This document shows, one piece after another, positions 36,549 through 47,960 of a stretch of DNA of 64,000 nt; positions within the stretch are counted from its first letter, which is position 1, and every line of letters starts with the position of its first letter. Both the position numbers and the translations under genes were made by a program. Below the pieces are notes generated by a model that made no database searches, was not told the DNA's origin, and worked only from the letters and a program-made list of their open reading frames with translations. The DNA is from Prochilodus magdalenae (taxonomy: Eukaryota; Chordata; Actinopteri; Characiformes; Prochilodontidae). The stretch covers positions 62,001-126,000 of the forward strand of contig JAMWET010000156.1 of the NCBI GenBank assembly GCA_024036415.1, read 5' to 3'.

Positions 36549-38739
36549 TCTGTAACTGTGCTACCGGCCATGTGCAATAACAACATATCCAAACAGTTAA
36601 TTGTGACTGGGTGACAACACTGCTGTAGGGTGAATGGACAGTCATACGTTAACATATTCCTGGCTGTCACATTAACAAAGATGCATCCATAACAGGCTGT
36701 TTGGCTTCCATATTTGGACTGAATGGGCAGAGAAGTGAATGATATGTTTTGAAACTTTAGCTGTGTTTGCATATTACATCAAAGCAAGCAAGGGCAAGTT
36801 TGTTTTCCATTATATATACCCTTTAAGTCAGAGAGACATAGCAGTAGGAATGTTACAAGCCTGGCACTGTGTAGGCTAGCACCGTTTTGGCACCCTCGTT
36901 CCATTATCCACGCCTCACTCGTTTCTTTTGTACTTTGCGCAAGCCCTCAATGACTATTCGCACCCATTAAAGCTGGCAGTGAGGTGCCAGTCACTAGCCG
37001 CCGTTTGAAAGGCTTTCAAGGACCTTCATTTCTCCTAGTCTATGTGACGCTCAACTAAGAAAAAAGGCCACATACAGCTATTTAGATTTGGGCTCTAAGT
37101 AGGGAATAAAACCCATGCACAATCATGTTCCACTTGCAGATGCATTAAGGTTCATTTATACTTCTGTGGAAGAGCAGAAAAAGGGTTTATGGGTAATCAT
37201 AAAAATTAGGCTGCACAACCAAATGCTTGTGCAATATCCAGCACGTTTACATTTATCTGCCTACTCAGCCTGCAAAAGTTCAACCCCGCCTATTCCCGCT
37301 GAGGTTATAAGGAATGCTTCATCAATGCAATACATCTGAAAACACCAGCCGATCAGTAGAGATACTATTTACGTGTAGCAAATGCTGACTGGATGAGCAG
37401 GGAAGAGTATCCAGTAGGCGTGGGGCTGGAACGAGAATATAATTGTATTGTAATAAGAGTGACACAAATATCTCAGGCTGTGGATTACTTCTATCCGTTC
37501 TCTCTTTCCTACAACACAAGCTTTTCCAGGGACTGAAAACAGAAAACAGAATTTGCACATGCTATGCTTATGTTAGATATAGGTCCCTTTTACAAGATAC
37601 CATTGACAGCATAACATATTTGGATCTGGGCTACTTTTACCTCCTGTGAACAACACAGCCTTAAGTTTAGGCAGATCATTATTAGCAGTTAGCATGTTCA
37701 TTCCCCATTACACAGACAACGAGGCGCAATGAGGCTTCCAAGGGCTATAATTCTTAGTCTTGACTAGGAAAAGACACTCAGAAAAGAAAAAGGCTACCTG
37801 CAGCTCACTGTAAAGTGTGTACAGTTTGAATTACACAGTGGGAGAAATAAAGCCATGTACAGTGCAGATGCATTACTGTCATGCTTAAGCAACACTTCCA
37901 GGCAAAGGGGCATTCACAAGTCTGGTTTGCAGCATGCTGAGTACGATTGGGTTTGAATTTTGGGGTGACTGATTTGGACTCAATGCCGGCGTCTCCGCCC
38001 CCTGTCCTACGGGTATTGAAAAAGACGTCAGGGGTGTCATTAAAAGCTGTTTCACTGTGGCAGCTCCGTCCTCGCAGGATTGTCTGGTTTGTGTGCGAGC
38101 TAGAATACTGCCACTTAGTTCAGCATGCTTTTGATGGAGAAGCCTTTGCAGTTTCAAGTTGTGTTCTCTTGAAAAGGAAGGCGATCTTTTAAGATACAAG
38201 CAAGCCTAACGATGAGAGACAGAGAGTGAGCAAGAGTGAATCAGACTGAAGGGAGGCTATGGCACGTTTGTATAGCTTTGACTTTTAAGGGCCTATATAG
38301 TGGAAACACACTTTTTTTGAAATAAGGGTTTGATGTGGTGTATAAACACTGTAAAAGTTCACTCCGCAATTTTACAGGCCTTACTTTCACATACATACGT
38401 TTACAAACAGCAGTGTTCGAAACTTTGAAATCTCAATAAGACAACAAGACAAAACAAAATTGCAAAGAAACATATGAAATGATTTCATTAAGATGTTAAC
38501 ACTGTACAACTTCAAAGAGTGTACAGCTGTACAAAGATTTCAACTAATTAGCCGGAAGCCGATAGAAGTGCCCAGAATGTTGAACGGAGCTAGAAGATAC
38601 CTTCATGTCTGTAAAGGAGCTGCATAACTCAAAAAATGATATTAAATTAAATGAACATGCATAATGAGTCTTATATAATACTGTGAGTAAATCTCGGGTC
38701 GGTACTATCATTATAGTATAAGCTCACCGGACAGAAAAT
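36549..38739. other. non-coding, no recognised element
   Basis: This 2.2 kb has no supported element. The frames here are short and include no domain that I recognise. Confidence 0.5.
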
Positions 38740-39140
38740 AAGCTCACCTGATTGTTTAAGGTGGCAGTAACAGGCTCCTGTAGATGGCAAGGTACAAGGA
38801 TAATGTGGGTGTGTGATCATAAATTGAGAAGAGGATCTACAGTGCAGTGAATGTCTTGCTGCATGTGTGGAAAATGGCTCCAGAGCAGATGTTAATGAAT
38901 GGAGCCTGTATGGAGGCGTGTGGTCATACAGGTCCACCAGCAGTGGCTAAAATCCCAGTCAACAGAAAATTCTCATCCAAAAGTGCAAAAAGTGCAAGGG
39001 AAGGCATCCACCAAATCTGGCCCAGTTGTACAATTCTTTAATGTAAGAGTGGCTGGACATTGATGTTTCCTGCATCCAGAAACTTGTCCAGTCCAAGCCA
39101 AATCCAATCACAACTAATATTCGTTCTATTGGAGGTATAA
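38740..39140 (+). mobile_element. internally deleted Tc1-like element, copy 2
   Basis: This matches 8740-9270 in order: gtttaaggtggcagtaac, HVWKMAPEQMLMNG (from about 38865), cagcagtggctaaaatccca, then ggctggacattgatg and the tail ending GGITYY-stop (about 39132-39150), like the GGPTRY end of Tc1 transposases. It shares the loss of the catalytic core with copy 1. It has also lost about 50 to 70 bp that encode most of the helix-turn-helix in copy 1. Confidence 0.7.
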
Positions 39141-39639
39141 CATACTATTAGCTATGTAACAATTTAGTGTAACATCATTTTTTAATGTTAAAATATTAAT
39201 ATGACAAAGTGACCCATAAGTTTTTAAATTTTGAGTATGTTCGTCTTTTCAGCCTACTGCCCTGCCCAGTCACACTAAGTAGTAGGGAGTGCTTCGGCCT
39301 GGGTTGCTTTTTATATAGTCATTTATCAGTTTTAAGGTCACAGTAACAACAGCCAAGGAACTGTATGCAAAATTTGGGGGCATTATTAACAAAAACTGCA
39401 TTAAGTATTCAAAACTATGCTTACATTATATAGAATCATAGTTTGTATACTACATTGCATTATTAGAACATATTGTTTAGAATAAGCCTTTGATATCTAC
39501 ATAGGAGTGGGACATCTTCCAACAGCGGTAGCCATGTGTGGCACTATAGCACTATTGGAAAACCATTGAATAAGGAAGAACCCTTTTCAAAAGTTTCTAC
39601 CTCCTCATCAAACGTACTACCTGCATTACAACTATAAAG
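39141..39639. other. non-coding, no recognised element
   Basis: This is AT-rich sequence without a supported feature. Confidence 0.5.
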
Positions 39640-39840
39640 CTGAAGTCAGCTTCTTATTCGAGAAATTTAATTAATTGGAGCATCTTTTACCTTTTAACTC
39701 TGACATTCAGCTTCTAATTGGTCAGCTTTTTGTTGAAATGTTCCTATTCCACCTTAAATGGAGTGGGAGTTATCATAGCACAACAAGCAGCAGAGTATAG
39801 CAGAATGTATAAACTCCAGCATTGTTTAAGGTGGAATGTC
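39640..39840. repeat. repeat with inverted ttaaggtgga motifs
   Basis: The motif ttccaccttaaat (about 39748-39760) and its inverse tttaaggtggaat (about 39825-39837) flank about 65 bp. The left part (gaagtcagcttctta) is the reverse complement of the block at 53295-53370 (gaagctgaag...gtggacttcagcttc). It is probably a miniature element remnant. Confidence 0.45.
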
Positions 39841-39914
39841 AAATGTTAATTGTGGAAAATATCAGCAGCAGTGAAAAAGTAATTAGAATGTTTTGATAGT
39901 CTAAATCAGATAAT

Positions 39915-39954
<40 letters not shown>
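39915..39954. repeat. (GT)n microsatellite
   Basis: About 20 uninterrupted GT dinucleotides are read directly. Confidence 0.97.
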
Positions 39955-39957
<3 letters not shown>

Positions 39958-40379
39958 GTGATATTAGGTTTTTTGGGAGAAACAGCATTAAACAAAAAGG
40001 GAAGGATGAAATCAGCCCCAGCACTGGGAGATGAACAGGGCAGCCACATTTCCAGCAAATCACCACAGATCTGCCCATTAGAGAAATCTGCCTGGTGATT
40101 TATCTTCCTACCACATACAGTGCATCCCTAAAATACATCCCTAAAGTGCAGCCAGAAATACACATCCTCTTTGTTTGTTTGCTGCATCCCTCTATAAAAG
40201 CATGCATTAAGCATAGTTTAGGGTTTAGTGGGCCATGAAGACTCCCTGGTGTCGGGCCTTCACGAGCTACGTCTGGTTCAGATAAAAAGTTTAATAGTTA
40301 TTCACAGCATCATTAGAACCCGTGACATTGCTCTCAGTCTTGGATAAAGAATGGATTCCCTTCTTTAGTTCAGTTCCAG

Positions 40380-40560
40380 ACCAGCATAAGCTGGGGGTAT
40401 CCAATTTTATCTGCAAAGAGCCAGTGAGGCTACAGGTTTTCATTCCCACAGAACAGAACAGCTGTTTGAAGGCAAGTGATCAGTTGATTACCCATGTAGA
40501 ATCAGGCAAGCTCCTGAAGCCACACTGGCCCCTAAGACTGGACACCCCTGGCATAAACAC
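40380..40560. repeat. foldback-type dispersed repeat
   Basis: The block tatccaattttatctgcaaa, gagccagtg, caggttttcattccca, cagttgatta, agaatcaggc and ggacacccctgg fits a fish repeat that I recognise, in which two inverted arms flank a tgatcagctgatta core. One arm (left) is well kept here and the right arm is diverged. Confidence 0.6.
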
Positions 40561-41803
40561 TGGAGAGGCTTGGCAAATCTCAGCACTATGTGTGACTAAT
40601 GAAATCTCTACTATGATCCAGCAGAGGAGATGGCACATGATATCCAGTGAAAGTACTGAATATCCCTATTTCAGTAGGATTCTGGTAGACCTGAAACAGT
40701 TAATTATTAATCACCCGCACTGAAATAATTATTTCTCATTTATCGTCAGGCATATTAAGAGACTGTACTTATCTTTAAATAAAAATAATCTTAGCTGTAG
40801 ATGAATGAATAAACATATCTGTAATTTAGGTTCTAAAATAATGGAATTATCATAAAACAAATGCCTCCGGTCCATTTTTCCTTCACCACAAACAGCCGTT
40901 ACGTCTAAAACGAAAGTGTTGGATGTCTGACTAAATTGGGTTTAACTTGTTCGGATTCTCTTCTTCAAAACCTCCTCCAGACTTTCTCTGAGACATCGTT
41001 CCCCCTCGTGTTTCTCAGCCTTAGCTTAGTTTAGCGGTGAACCGCCAGCGGACGTTGTCACGTGGATGGATTTTTTTAGCAAGCACTCGCCATAGCCCAG
41101 CTAGAACTTAAATATATATGTATTATTCCCCTTTTAAAAATGATTAAAATGTCTTTTTACATTCTTAAAGTTCTTGTGTATGTTCGTTAGCTTTAGTCTG
41201 TTTTACGAAGAAAAAAAAGGTCACTGTTGTTAGTCGACTTGAAGGGTCTCCGTCAACTTAAAGGGTCTCCGAGTGACGATTCGACTCGTTGACATCTAGA
41301 GGGCAGCCCTAATTCTGAAGGTAAATGTTGCTTAGGCTAAATCGCTGAAACAACTGAGCGCTACATGACATTATGATATATTACGACATTAAGACGTTTT
41401 GAGCATTGAGACTGATCACAGTCTGCCTCTCTAGTGCACATTTACACATCTTTCAGTGAACTATGTACGGAACAAGGCTGGCATTCATCTACAAGCGTTT
41501 CATGATTAGACGATTATATTACGCCTCCCAGTTTATCTGTTTCCAATAATAAGAAGATAATAAGAAGGTTAGAATCCCTGTAATGCTCTGCAGAGTTGGT
41601 TATTGTTTAATTAAGGATATTTTTGCTTTGCCCTTTAACAACACACACATATTACTTGATTACGAGGCAAATAAGTGCTATATTATTCAGTTTTCACACT
41701 GTAATTTTTAGCGACAGGTCTGCTGCATATTAGCTCCTCCAGCATTAACTGACATTAATAGGTGTGAACCTCTGGCGACAGTAAACATTCATCAGTGTAA
41801 ATT
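40561..41803. other. non-coding, no recognised element
   Basis: I see only unassigned sequence. A small direct duplication, cttgaagggtctcc/acttaaagggtctcc, lies at about 41239-41271. Confidence 0.5.

Positions 41804-41872
<69 letters not shown>
41804..41872. repeat. compound (CA)n(TA)n microsatellite
   Basis: About 10 CA units run directly into about 24 TA units. The TA part is self-complementary and can form a hairpin. Confidence 0.97.
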
Positions 41873-41879
<7 letters not shown>

Positions 41880-42043
41880 GTTCCACCATTAAAACCATTA
41901 ACAACAACAGCTACTTACACAGCTCTGACCTTCTACATTGACCTATATCCTGCTGGTGATTGTACTGAATAATTCATACACAATCAGAAATGTTGTTTAC
42001 CTTATTTGAAAGTTAGACAGCTAGATGGTCTCTCACACAGATA

Positions 42044-42110
42044 GATCCCCAAAAAGTCGGGATGGTGTGCAAAATAGAAATAAAAACAGATTGCAAATCA
42101 GGACTGTGTT
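42044..42110 (+). mobile_element. Tc1-like terminal fragment
   Basis: The sequence gatccccaaaaagtcgggat, followed by ggtgtgcaaaatagaaataa and cagattgcaaatca, fits the left end of the fish Tc1-like family whose ends read ccccaattccaaaaaagttgggac. Members of the same family are at 53201-54281 and 57827-58070. Confidence 0.6.
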
Positions 42111-43039
42111 AATCAGCTCTTCTGTTAACAACACTGAGGAAACGACTGCTGTAGTAATGTGAAATAATTACCGTATGGGCTCTTCTTGGGTCATGTGACT
42201 TTCATAATGCACCAAATGTTTTCTGGTAGGGCAGATCATGTTGTTGTAATACATCATATACAAGCCAGGGTCCAGAGAAGGCAGCTGCATTTCTGGATCG
42301 TGTTAATACTTATACTTACAAACACTGTTATTCCTGAACTCATGGCTTGTAGTTGTAGGTTTATTATTGTTGTTGTTGGTATTCTAGTATATTTTAATAC
42401 AGTATGTGGCACTACAGGTTCTACTATGCTTATTATAACTTCAGAAAAAGTATTGTGATATAACATTTTTACCATATCGCCCACCCTTAGCTTAGAGCCA
42501 GAAGTGAGAAACATGGCACCTTATGTGGAAGCTCTTTTTTGAATACAGCAGAAGTGGAGTCACTATCACAGCACTCTTGAAACGATCAAGATAGTGAGGA
42601 GGTTGGCTCTAGCCAAACAGAATAGCACAGATAACACACTTACACATTTTTAAGCAAACAAGAACCAATAAGCCTCATTTTTGGGATGCAGTAATACAGA
42701 CTTCAGTTGCTGTGAGACAGTTAATGTTAGTGATGAACTCTAGGTCTTCTGGAATTGATGGAATCAACTCCTCGACTCCACGTTGTTTTAACCAAGAGAG
42801 TCACTGAGCTAATATTAACATGATACAGAAAAGATTAAACTTTTCTAGATGTAGTTTAGTCACTTTTTAAGTAGCTACAGATTACAGTGATCAACAGTTA
42901 CAGATTGACAGTTATGTTGAATAAGGAGAGTTTGGCATGCAGAACTAACACATGGTAAACTTCAAACACTGTTGTTCCCCCTTCGAATCCAAATCCCACA
43001 TTTATAAGAGAGGACAGCAAAGCAGGTCAACTTCAAAAA
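42111..43039. other. non-coding, with one miniature-element end
   Basis: The motif accatatcgcccaccctta (about 42472-42490) is the reverse complement of the tagggctgggcgatatgg type start of common fish miniature elements. The partner end is not clear. No gene is seen. Confidence 0.45.
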
Positions 43040-43335
43040 TCCTAAAAGCTGCAGCTTGTGCCATTATGTAATTGCAACACCATTTAAGGTGGAACAGAAA
43101 ATTTACTTTCTGTTCACAAATTCACAAGCAAGTAGTGAAGCAAAATGTATTACTTTACTTCGAACAGTTTCTTAAACCTGGGTTAGTACAGAGCAGTTTC
43201 ACTCAGAGTTTAACACGGAAGAGACTAAAGAAAGGAGCAGCGATGGTTTTGATGTTGCTAGATTGAAAGCACGTAGCTAGTACAGGTAACATTAGCTACT
43301 AGCAAGCTCCAAGTAACTAACATAGCTAAATAGCT
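43040..43335 (+). repeat. dispersed repeat family R3, copy 2
   Basis: This is inverted relative to 7930-8310. It carries caccatttaaggtggaaca (from about 43079), then cgaacagtttcttaaacctg, gattgaaagcacgtagctag and ctagcaagctccaagtaact. It is non-coding. Confidence 0.5.
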
Positions 43336-43496
43336 AGTCAGCACAAAGTTCTGCACATGTCAATATACAATTAATGTATATTAGCTGAATTTGTAATTCA
43401 TTTACACTATATATACACTAAATATGCATAAATATGCACATGTGCAAAAGTGAATGTGCAACATAATACTGTACAACTAATGTTCAGTGAAAAACT

Positions 43497-45130
43497 CCTG
43501 TGTATGACGAGTGTGTGAGGTAGTCCCTGCTGCCGTGGTTCAGAGATGAACCTGAATACTCCACATCCTCTCTGTGTTTGCCTTTAGGGCTTCAGAGAGT
43601 GAAAGACTGTCCCTGACCTCAAGCAAGAGAGGAGTCCATTGTTGGGATGGCAGGGTTCCTTCACAATCTTCCTGGCCTTGGTCCAGCAACGCTTGTAGCA
43701 TATGGAAGTTTGCTCTGAACGATGTGCTTAACTGAACGCACCACCCTCTAAAGAGCCTGTCTGTCTTTATTGGTGTTTCCAGTCCCCTATGAGGATGCTT
43801 TTGATGGTGCAGGTATAGTAGTTCCGCAGCACCTTGGAGGGCCTCTGAGATGGTTGAGACGCTGACAGGTCCTCTTCAGCCAGAGAGTTGATGTGACAGG
43901 ACCATGACAGGCCCTGCAAGATGTGAACTCCAAGATACTTGAAACTGTCTACACTCTCCACTGTAGCTCCGCTAATCCAGATAGGGTGGTAGCTCCCGTC
44001 CTGCTTCCTGCTTCAGTTCACTATCAGCTTCATTGTCTTGCTGGAGTAGAGGTAGAGATTATTATCTTGGCACTAGTTCTTCATGTGTTTAATCTCCTCC
44101 TGGTAGCCATGCTCATCACTGTCAGAGATCAGACCCGCCACAACAGTGTCGTCAGCAAACTTGGTTAAGCTGGAAGTGGGACTCCAGTGCTGAGGGAGGG
44201 TGAGACAAACAGGTCTTCCAGCTTGGTGGTGAGTTTGGAGAGGTGTTAAACACTGAGGTATAGTCAACGGTCCAGGAGAATCACTGCTTATATGCAATTT
44301 GTAGAAGGTCCATTGAGTCTGGCAATGAAAGGGTGATGAAGTTTCTGGCCAGCTTTTTCAAAGGCCTTCATCACAACTGATGTAAGTGCTACTGGGAGAT
44401 AACCACTGAGGCAAGCTGGCTGGGGTTTCTTTGAGACAGGAGAAATGATGGATTGTCTAGAACACACTGGACCAATGCCCGTCTTCAGGAAGATGTCTGT
44501 GAATACCGGAGCTAGCTTTTCCATGTAGGCTCATGTCTCTTTGTGTAAAGGCGCAGTATCCTCTGATGAGGAAGTGGAGCTCTGGGCGCAACATTAGCAC
44601 TGTTAGTGCTGTTAGCACTGTTAGCATCCTTAAATGCATTTCTCACATCTCTCTCTGATGGCAAAGGAGCAGTGTCCTCTGATGAGGAAGTCGAGCTCTG
44701 GGCGCAACATTAGCACTGTTAGCACTGTTAGCATCAGTAGCATCGTTAACACCTTTAGCATTGCCGGGGGATTTCTTGAAGTGAGCATAGAAACATAGAG
44801 CATGTTCAGCTCGCTCGCCAGAAACTCATCCACACTCACCAATCCAAAAGGTAGGATTTTGTAATCCGACATAGTCCACAGCTTCTGCCACAGGGTTCAA
44901 GAGACACTCTTGTGATTCTAGCTTCCTCCTGTAGTGCCGCTTCACCTCCCTCAGCAGCCTGCACACTCTGTCTGCCGTGGCCTTGTTCTTGTTCATGTTC
45001 CCACTGATGAGCCACGCGTTGTAGGCAGTGGTGCAAGAGTTCAGAGCATCACAGATGGTTTTATCCACCCTCAACTTTTGCTTGGGAAACATTATGACAG
45101 TGCTTTGTAGATCCTTCCGTACATTCAACT
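43497..45130 (-). pseudogene. decayed LINE (L2/CR1/Rex-like) reverse transcriptase
   Basis: On the minus strand from 45130 the recognisable blocks come in the correct order: AYNAWLISGNMNKNKATADR (about 45060-45000), LTSVVMKAFEKAGQKL (about 44380-44330), FADDTVVAGLISDSDEHGYQ (about 44160-44100, with the FADD catalytic motif intact), VDSFKYLGVHI (about 43955-43920), CTIKSIL (about 43800) and a diverged C-terminus to 43497. Between LTSVVMK and FADD the palm-domain sequence carrying the PQG block is largely deleted, and stops and frameshifts interrupt the rest. A 116-bp internal duplication lies at 44559-44760. The element is a full-order but dead copy. The clade name is inferred from family resemblance. 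Confidence 0.85.
44559..44790. repeat. 116-bp direct duplication inside the LINE relic
   Basis: The sequence tcctctgatgaggaagt plus gagctctgggcgcaacatta starts at 44559 and again at 44675, with the following tagcactgttag runs also shared. The short gttagcactgttagcat array within each copy appears to have expanded locally. Confidence 0.85.
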
Positions 45131-45144
45131 ACTAACTATTCGAT

Positions 45145-45260
45145 GCACCTTATTTGTCCCTGGCCCTAACCTCAACCCAAACCCTAACCCTGGTACCAAA
45201 ACCCAAACCCTAATTGGGTGCTACCCCAGTTTATCTGTAAACTGGGCCTGTTTTAAACAT
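45145..45260. repeat. degenerate telomere-like stretch
   Basis: The text contains ggccctaacctcaaccc, aaaccctaaccctgg and aaacccaaaccctaa, close to the vertebrate telomere repeat CCCTAA but with many substitutions. It directly follows the 5' edge of the LINE relic. It is more likely part of a dispersed repeat than an ancient telomere fusion. Confidence 0.5.
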
Positions 45261-45961
45261 ATGGGAATGACTAAAACGCCAAACGTTCCATGCAGAGGAT
45301 GTGTTAACGTAAGCAAAAGAGATGTTCAAGAGAAAGAGCTCCTTTTCTTTTTCTCTTTTCTCTGGCAAAAGGCCATACAAGCTATAACACATGAGAAATG
45401 TAGGCTATAAGCCTCTTTAATTTAAACATGCAGGTCTGTCTAAAAATGAGGGTGATAGCAGGCTGCACGCAGCAAAGGCAAGAGCTGTATGCCAGCCTTT
45501 CTCCCTCAGGGGTAAGTCAGAGGGAAAGTCAGAGAGAGTGAGAAGTACGTTCTCCGTGATTGACTTCAGGACTTGATCTCTTTGCCCTGCTGTCCTCACA
45601 TCAGTCTCAATGGACCACCTGCTCTGCTTGAGTAACCCTCGCTCACACACACATATGCACACACACAGACACACACATATGCACACTCATCCGGCACATT
45701 CACTAAACTCAATACAGAAAAAAAGTAACTGCCAATAGCTAATAGTGCTAGCATTATGCAAATGACATTATGCTAGCTTCTCATTCAAATTAGTGTGATT
45801 GCATGAGCTATTCCACAAAAGATTACCACTGCATTACTATCACATACACACTGACCATTTGAGTGGAAACAACAACACTTAGAAAATCAACAGAACATCA
45901 TCATTTCACCAGCCATGCCCCAACCTTTACAAACAACTCTCTTATCGTGGAGCTATAAAGT

Positions 45962-46592
45962 AGGTGCTTCTAGTACAAAGGCCTGTAAGTGGAAGTACAA
46001 GATCAGTGTTTCTAATAAAGTGGGCAGTGAGTGGAAGAACAAGGGAGGTGTTTCTAATAAAGTGGCCAATGGGTGGAAGAACAAGGGAGGTGTTTCTAAT
46101 AAAGTGGCCAGTGAGTGGAAATACAAGATCAGTGTTTCTAATACAGTGGCCAGTGAGTGGAAGTACAAGGGAGGTGTTTCTAATAAAGTGGCCACTGAGT
46201 GGAAGTACAAGGGAGGTGTTTCTAATAAGGTGGCCAGTGAGTGCAAGAACAAGGGAGGTGTTTCTAATAAAGTGGCCATTGAGTGGAAGTACAAGGGAGG
46301 TGTTTCTAATAAAGTGGCAAGTGAGTGGAAATACAAGATCAGTGTTTCTAATATAGTGGCCAATGAGTGGAAGAACAAAGGAGGTGTTTCTAATAAAGTG
46401 GCCAGTAAGTGGAAGTATAGGTGACGAGGTGTTTCTAATGAAGTGGCCAGTGAGTGAAAGTATAAGGGAGGTGTTTCTAATAAAGTGGCTAGTGAGTGCA
46501 AGAACAAGGGAGGTGTTTCTAATAAAGTGGCCAGTGAATGGAAGTACAGCTGGCGAGGTGCTTCTAATAATGCAGCCTCTGAGTGCATGTAC
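45962..46592 (+). repeat. 42-bp minisatellite array, about 15 units
   Basis: The unit is about gtttctaataaagtggccag tgagtggaagtacaagggag gt, 42 bp. Two sub-variants alternate irregularly: one with aagggaggt and one with aagatcagt (near 46000, 46128 and 46340). The block ctaataaagtggccagtgag equals the end sequence of a fish Tc1-like family. Because 42 is divisible by three, long open frames arise on both strands (up to 211 codons). They are artefacts. Confidence 0.97.
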
Positions 46593-47960
46593 TGTTCGGG
46601 GCTTCTTTGTGGAAGCTTTTGTTGCTTAGGCTTGAAGGACTCATCATTGTCTGCATCTCTGTGAGTATATATTTAGAAGCAACTCTCTGAAGGCTGATTT
46701 AAATCCCTTACGCATGTTGTGTCAGACAGTCTAGTCTTCTCCAAATGAAGGTACAGTGAATAGAAATTACAGCAAGAGCGGTGTGCAAAGGCAAATTCCC
46801 CATTTCTTTTTTTCTTTAGTCATTTCCTTTGCCTTTTTTCTCTTTAGCCATTTCTTTTTCAGTGTTTCTTTAGCTATTCATATGCACTTTACGTTTCACT
46901 TGAATGGTGCTGGATAGTGGGGAGGCAGTGGAGAGAGGAAAGGAGAAAGAGAGGGAGATAGAGAGAGAGAAAATACATTGGCTGCCTCAACTTAATATTC
47001 TATTTATAATAATACATCCGGAGAACGTGGCAGTTGTCCATAAAAGTTGGCGGCATAGTCCCAACTGCCATGAATTTTAAATAACCTTGCGGTGGACGAC
47101 CTTTTCACTGTGAGGCGTGTGAGCAGATAGCGTTAATTAGCCATGCGTGGATGTTGCGTTTAGCCGTGAAGTGTTAATACATAAATAAAACAACCTTGGT
47201 TATGTAAACGGCGACCCTCAACATAGCGGAACAGCGTGTGGTAAAATCGGCACTGGTGGAAAGCGTTTAAGAGGTCAGAGACACTGTGACATTAATAACA
47301 GATTAGAGCCCGTAAGAGGTGGGGTCAAAGGTCAACGTGAAACGCGGTACTCAGTTAGTTAAAAGCGGTGGAGGTTAATTAGCTGACAGCAAGTGAGAAA
47401 CGATTGCTTTCTTTAGCTCATTCCCTTCCAGCCTAGCTAGCATTGCACAAGGTTGCATAACCTAAGCCACCCTGCCAATGTGTAGCGACGTGTGGAGACT
47501 TTGGTACCACACACACATATACACTCATATTCACATATGCACACAAACACGGCACTCTCACAGGCTTAGTTACAGGCTCTTGGTTTGACTCTGTAAATTG
47601 TTCATGTGTTGTGCTTCTTTGAATTCTTCCCGTACGCCAGCGGTGAGGAGTTTCGACCGGGTGGAACTGCTGTAAAGATAAACAAGAGAACAAGGCTGCT
47701 TTAAGAGAGCCTTACAGAGCAAGAGTAGTGTCTCTTCTGCAGCTGTTTTCTGACCAGAAACAATAGTGAAGTGCTGGTGAACGGATTATCTCCTAAAATG
47801 GTAAAGAGAAATCTGCTATAGGCAAGAAAAGCTACATATACTGCATGATGTAAATCATAATCAGGCTTTTGTTCCATATGTGCCCGCGCAGCCCCAACAA
47901 TGGCAATGGTTCCACGTACCATGCAAAGAAGGTACTGCATGGGATGCACACACTACGTCC
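46593..47960. other. spacer between inverted minisatellites, low-repeat island
   Basis: The 1.37-kb spacer has no gene. Pyrimidine-rich text lies at 46800-46870 and a GA-rich block at 46935-46970. About 46980-47400 is non-repetitive, with TAATTA, ATTAGC and a nuclear-receptor-like site listed separately. Confidence 0.45.
47322..47334 (+). promoter_or_regulatory. perfect DR1 nuclear-receptor half-site pair
   Basis: The bases gggtcaaaggtca form two RGGTCA half-sites separated by one base. This is the DR1 arrangement bound by RXR heterodimers, HNF4 and COUP-TF. It lies in a low-repeat island. A chance match in 64 kb cannot be excluded, and no gene is near. Confidence 0.35.

Noticed and set aside
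45145..45260. True interstitial telomere
   Set aside because: The CCCTAA units are too degenerate and too few to claim it.
45915..46588. Long overlapping open frames of 130, 169 and 211 codons on both strands
   Set aside because: They follow a 42-bp tandem repeat. Since 42 is a multiple of three, any open unit stays open. There is no sign of coding selection.
45962..46592. CRISPR-like array
   Set aside because: The repeats are contiguous tandem units without unique spacers, and the rest of the window is vertebrate-type DNA.
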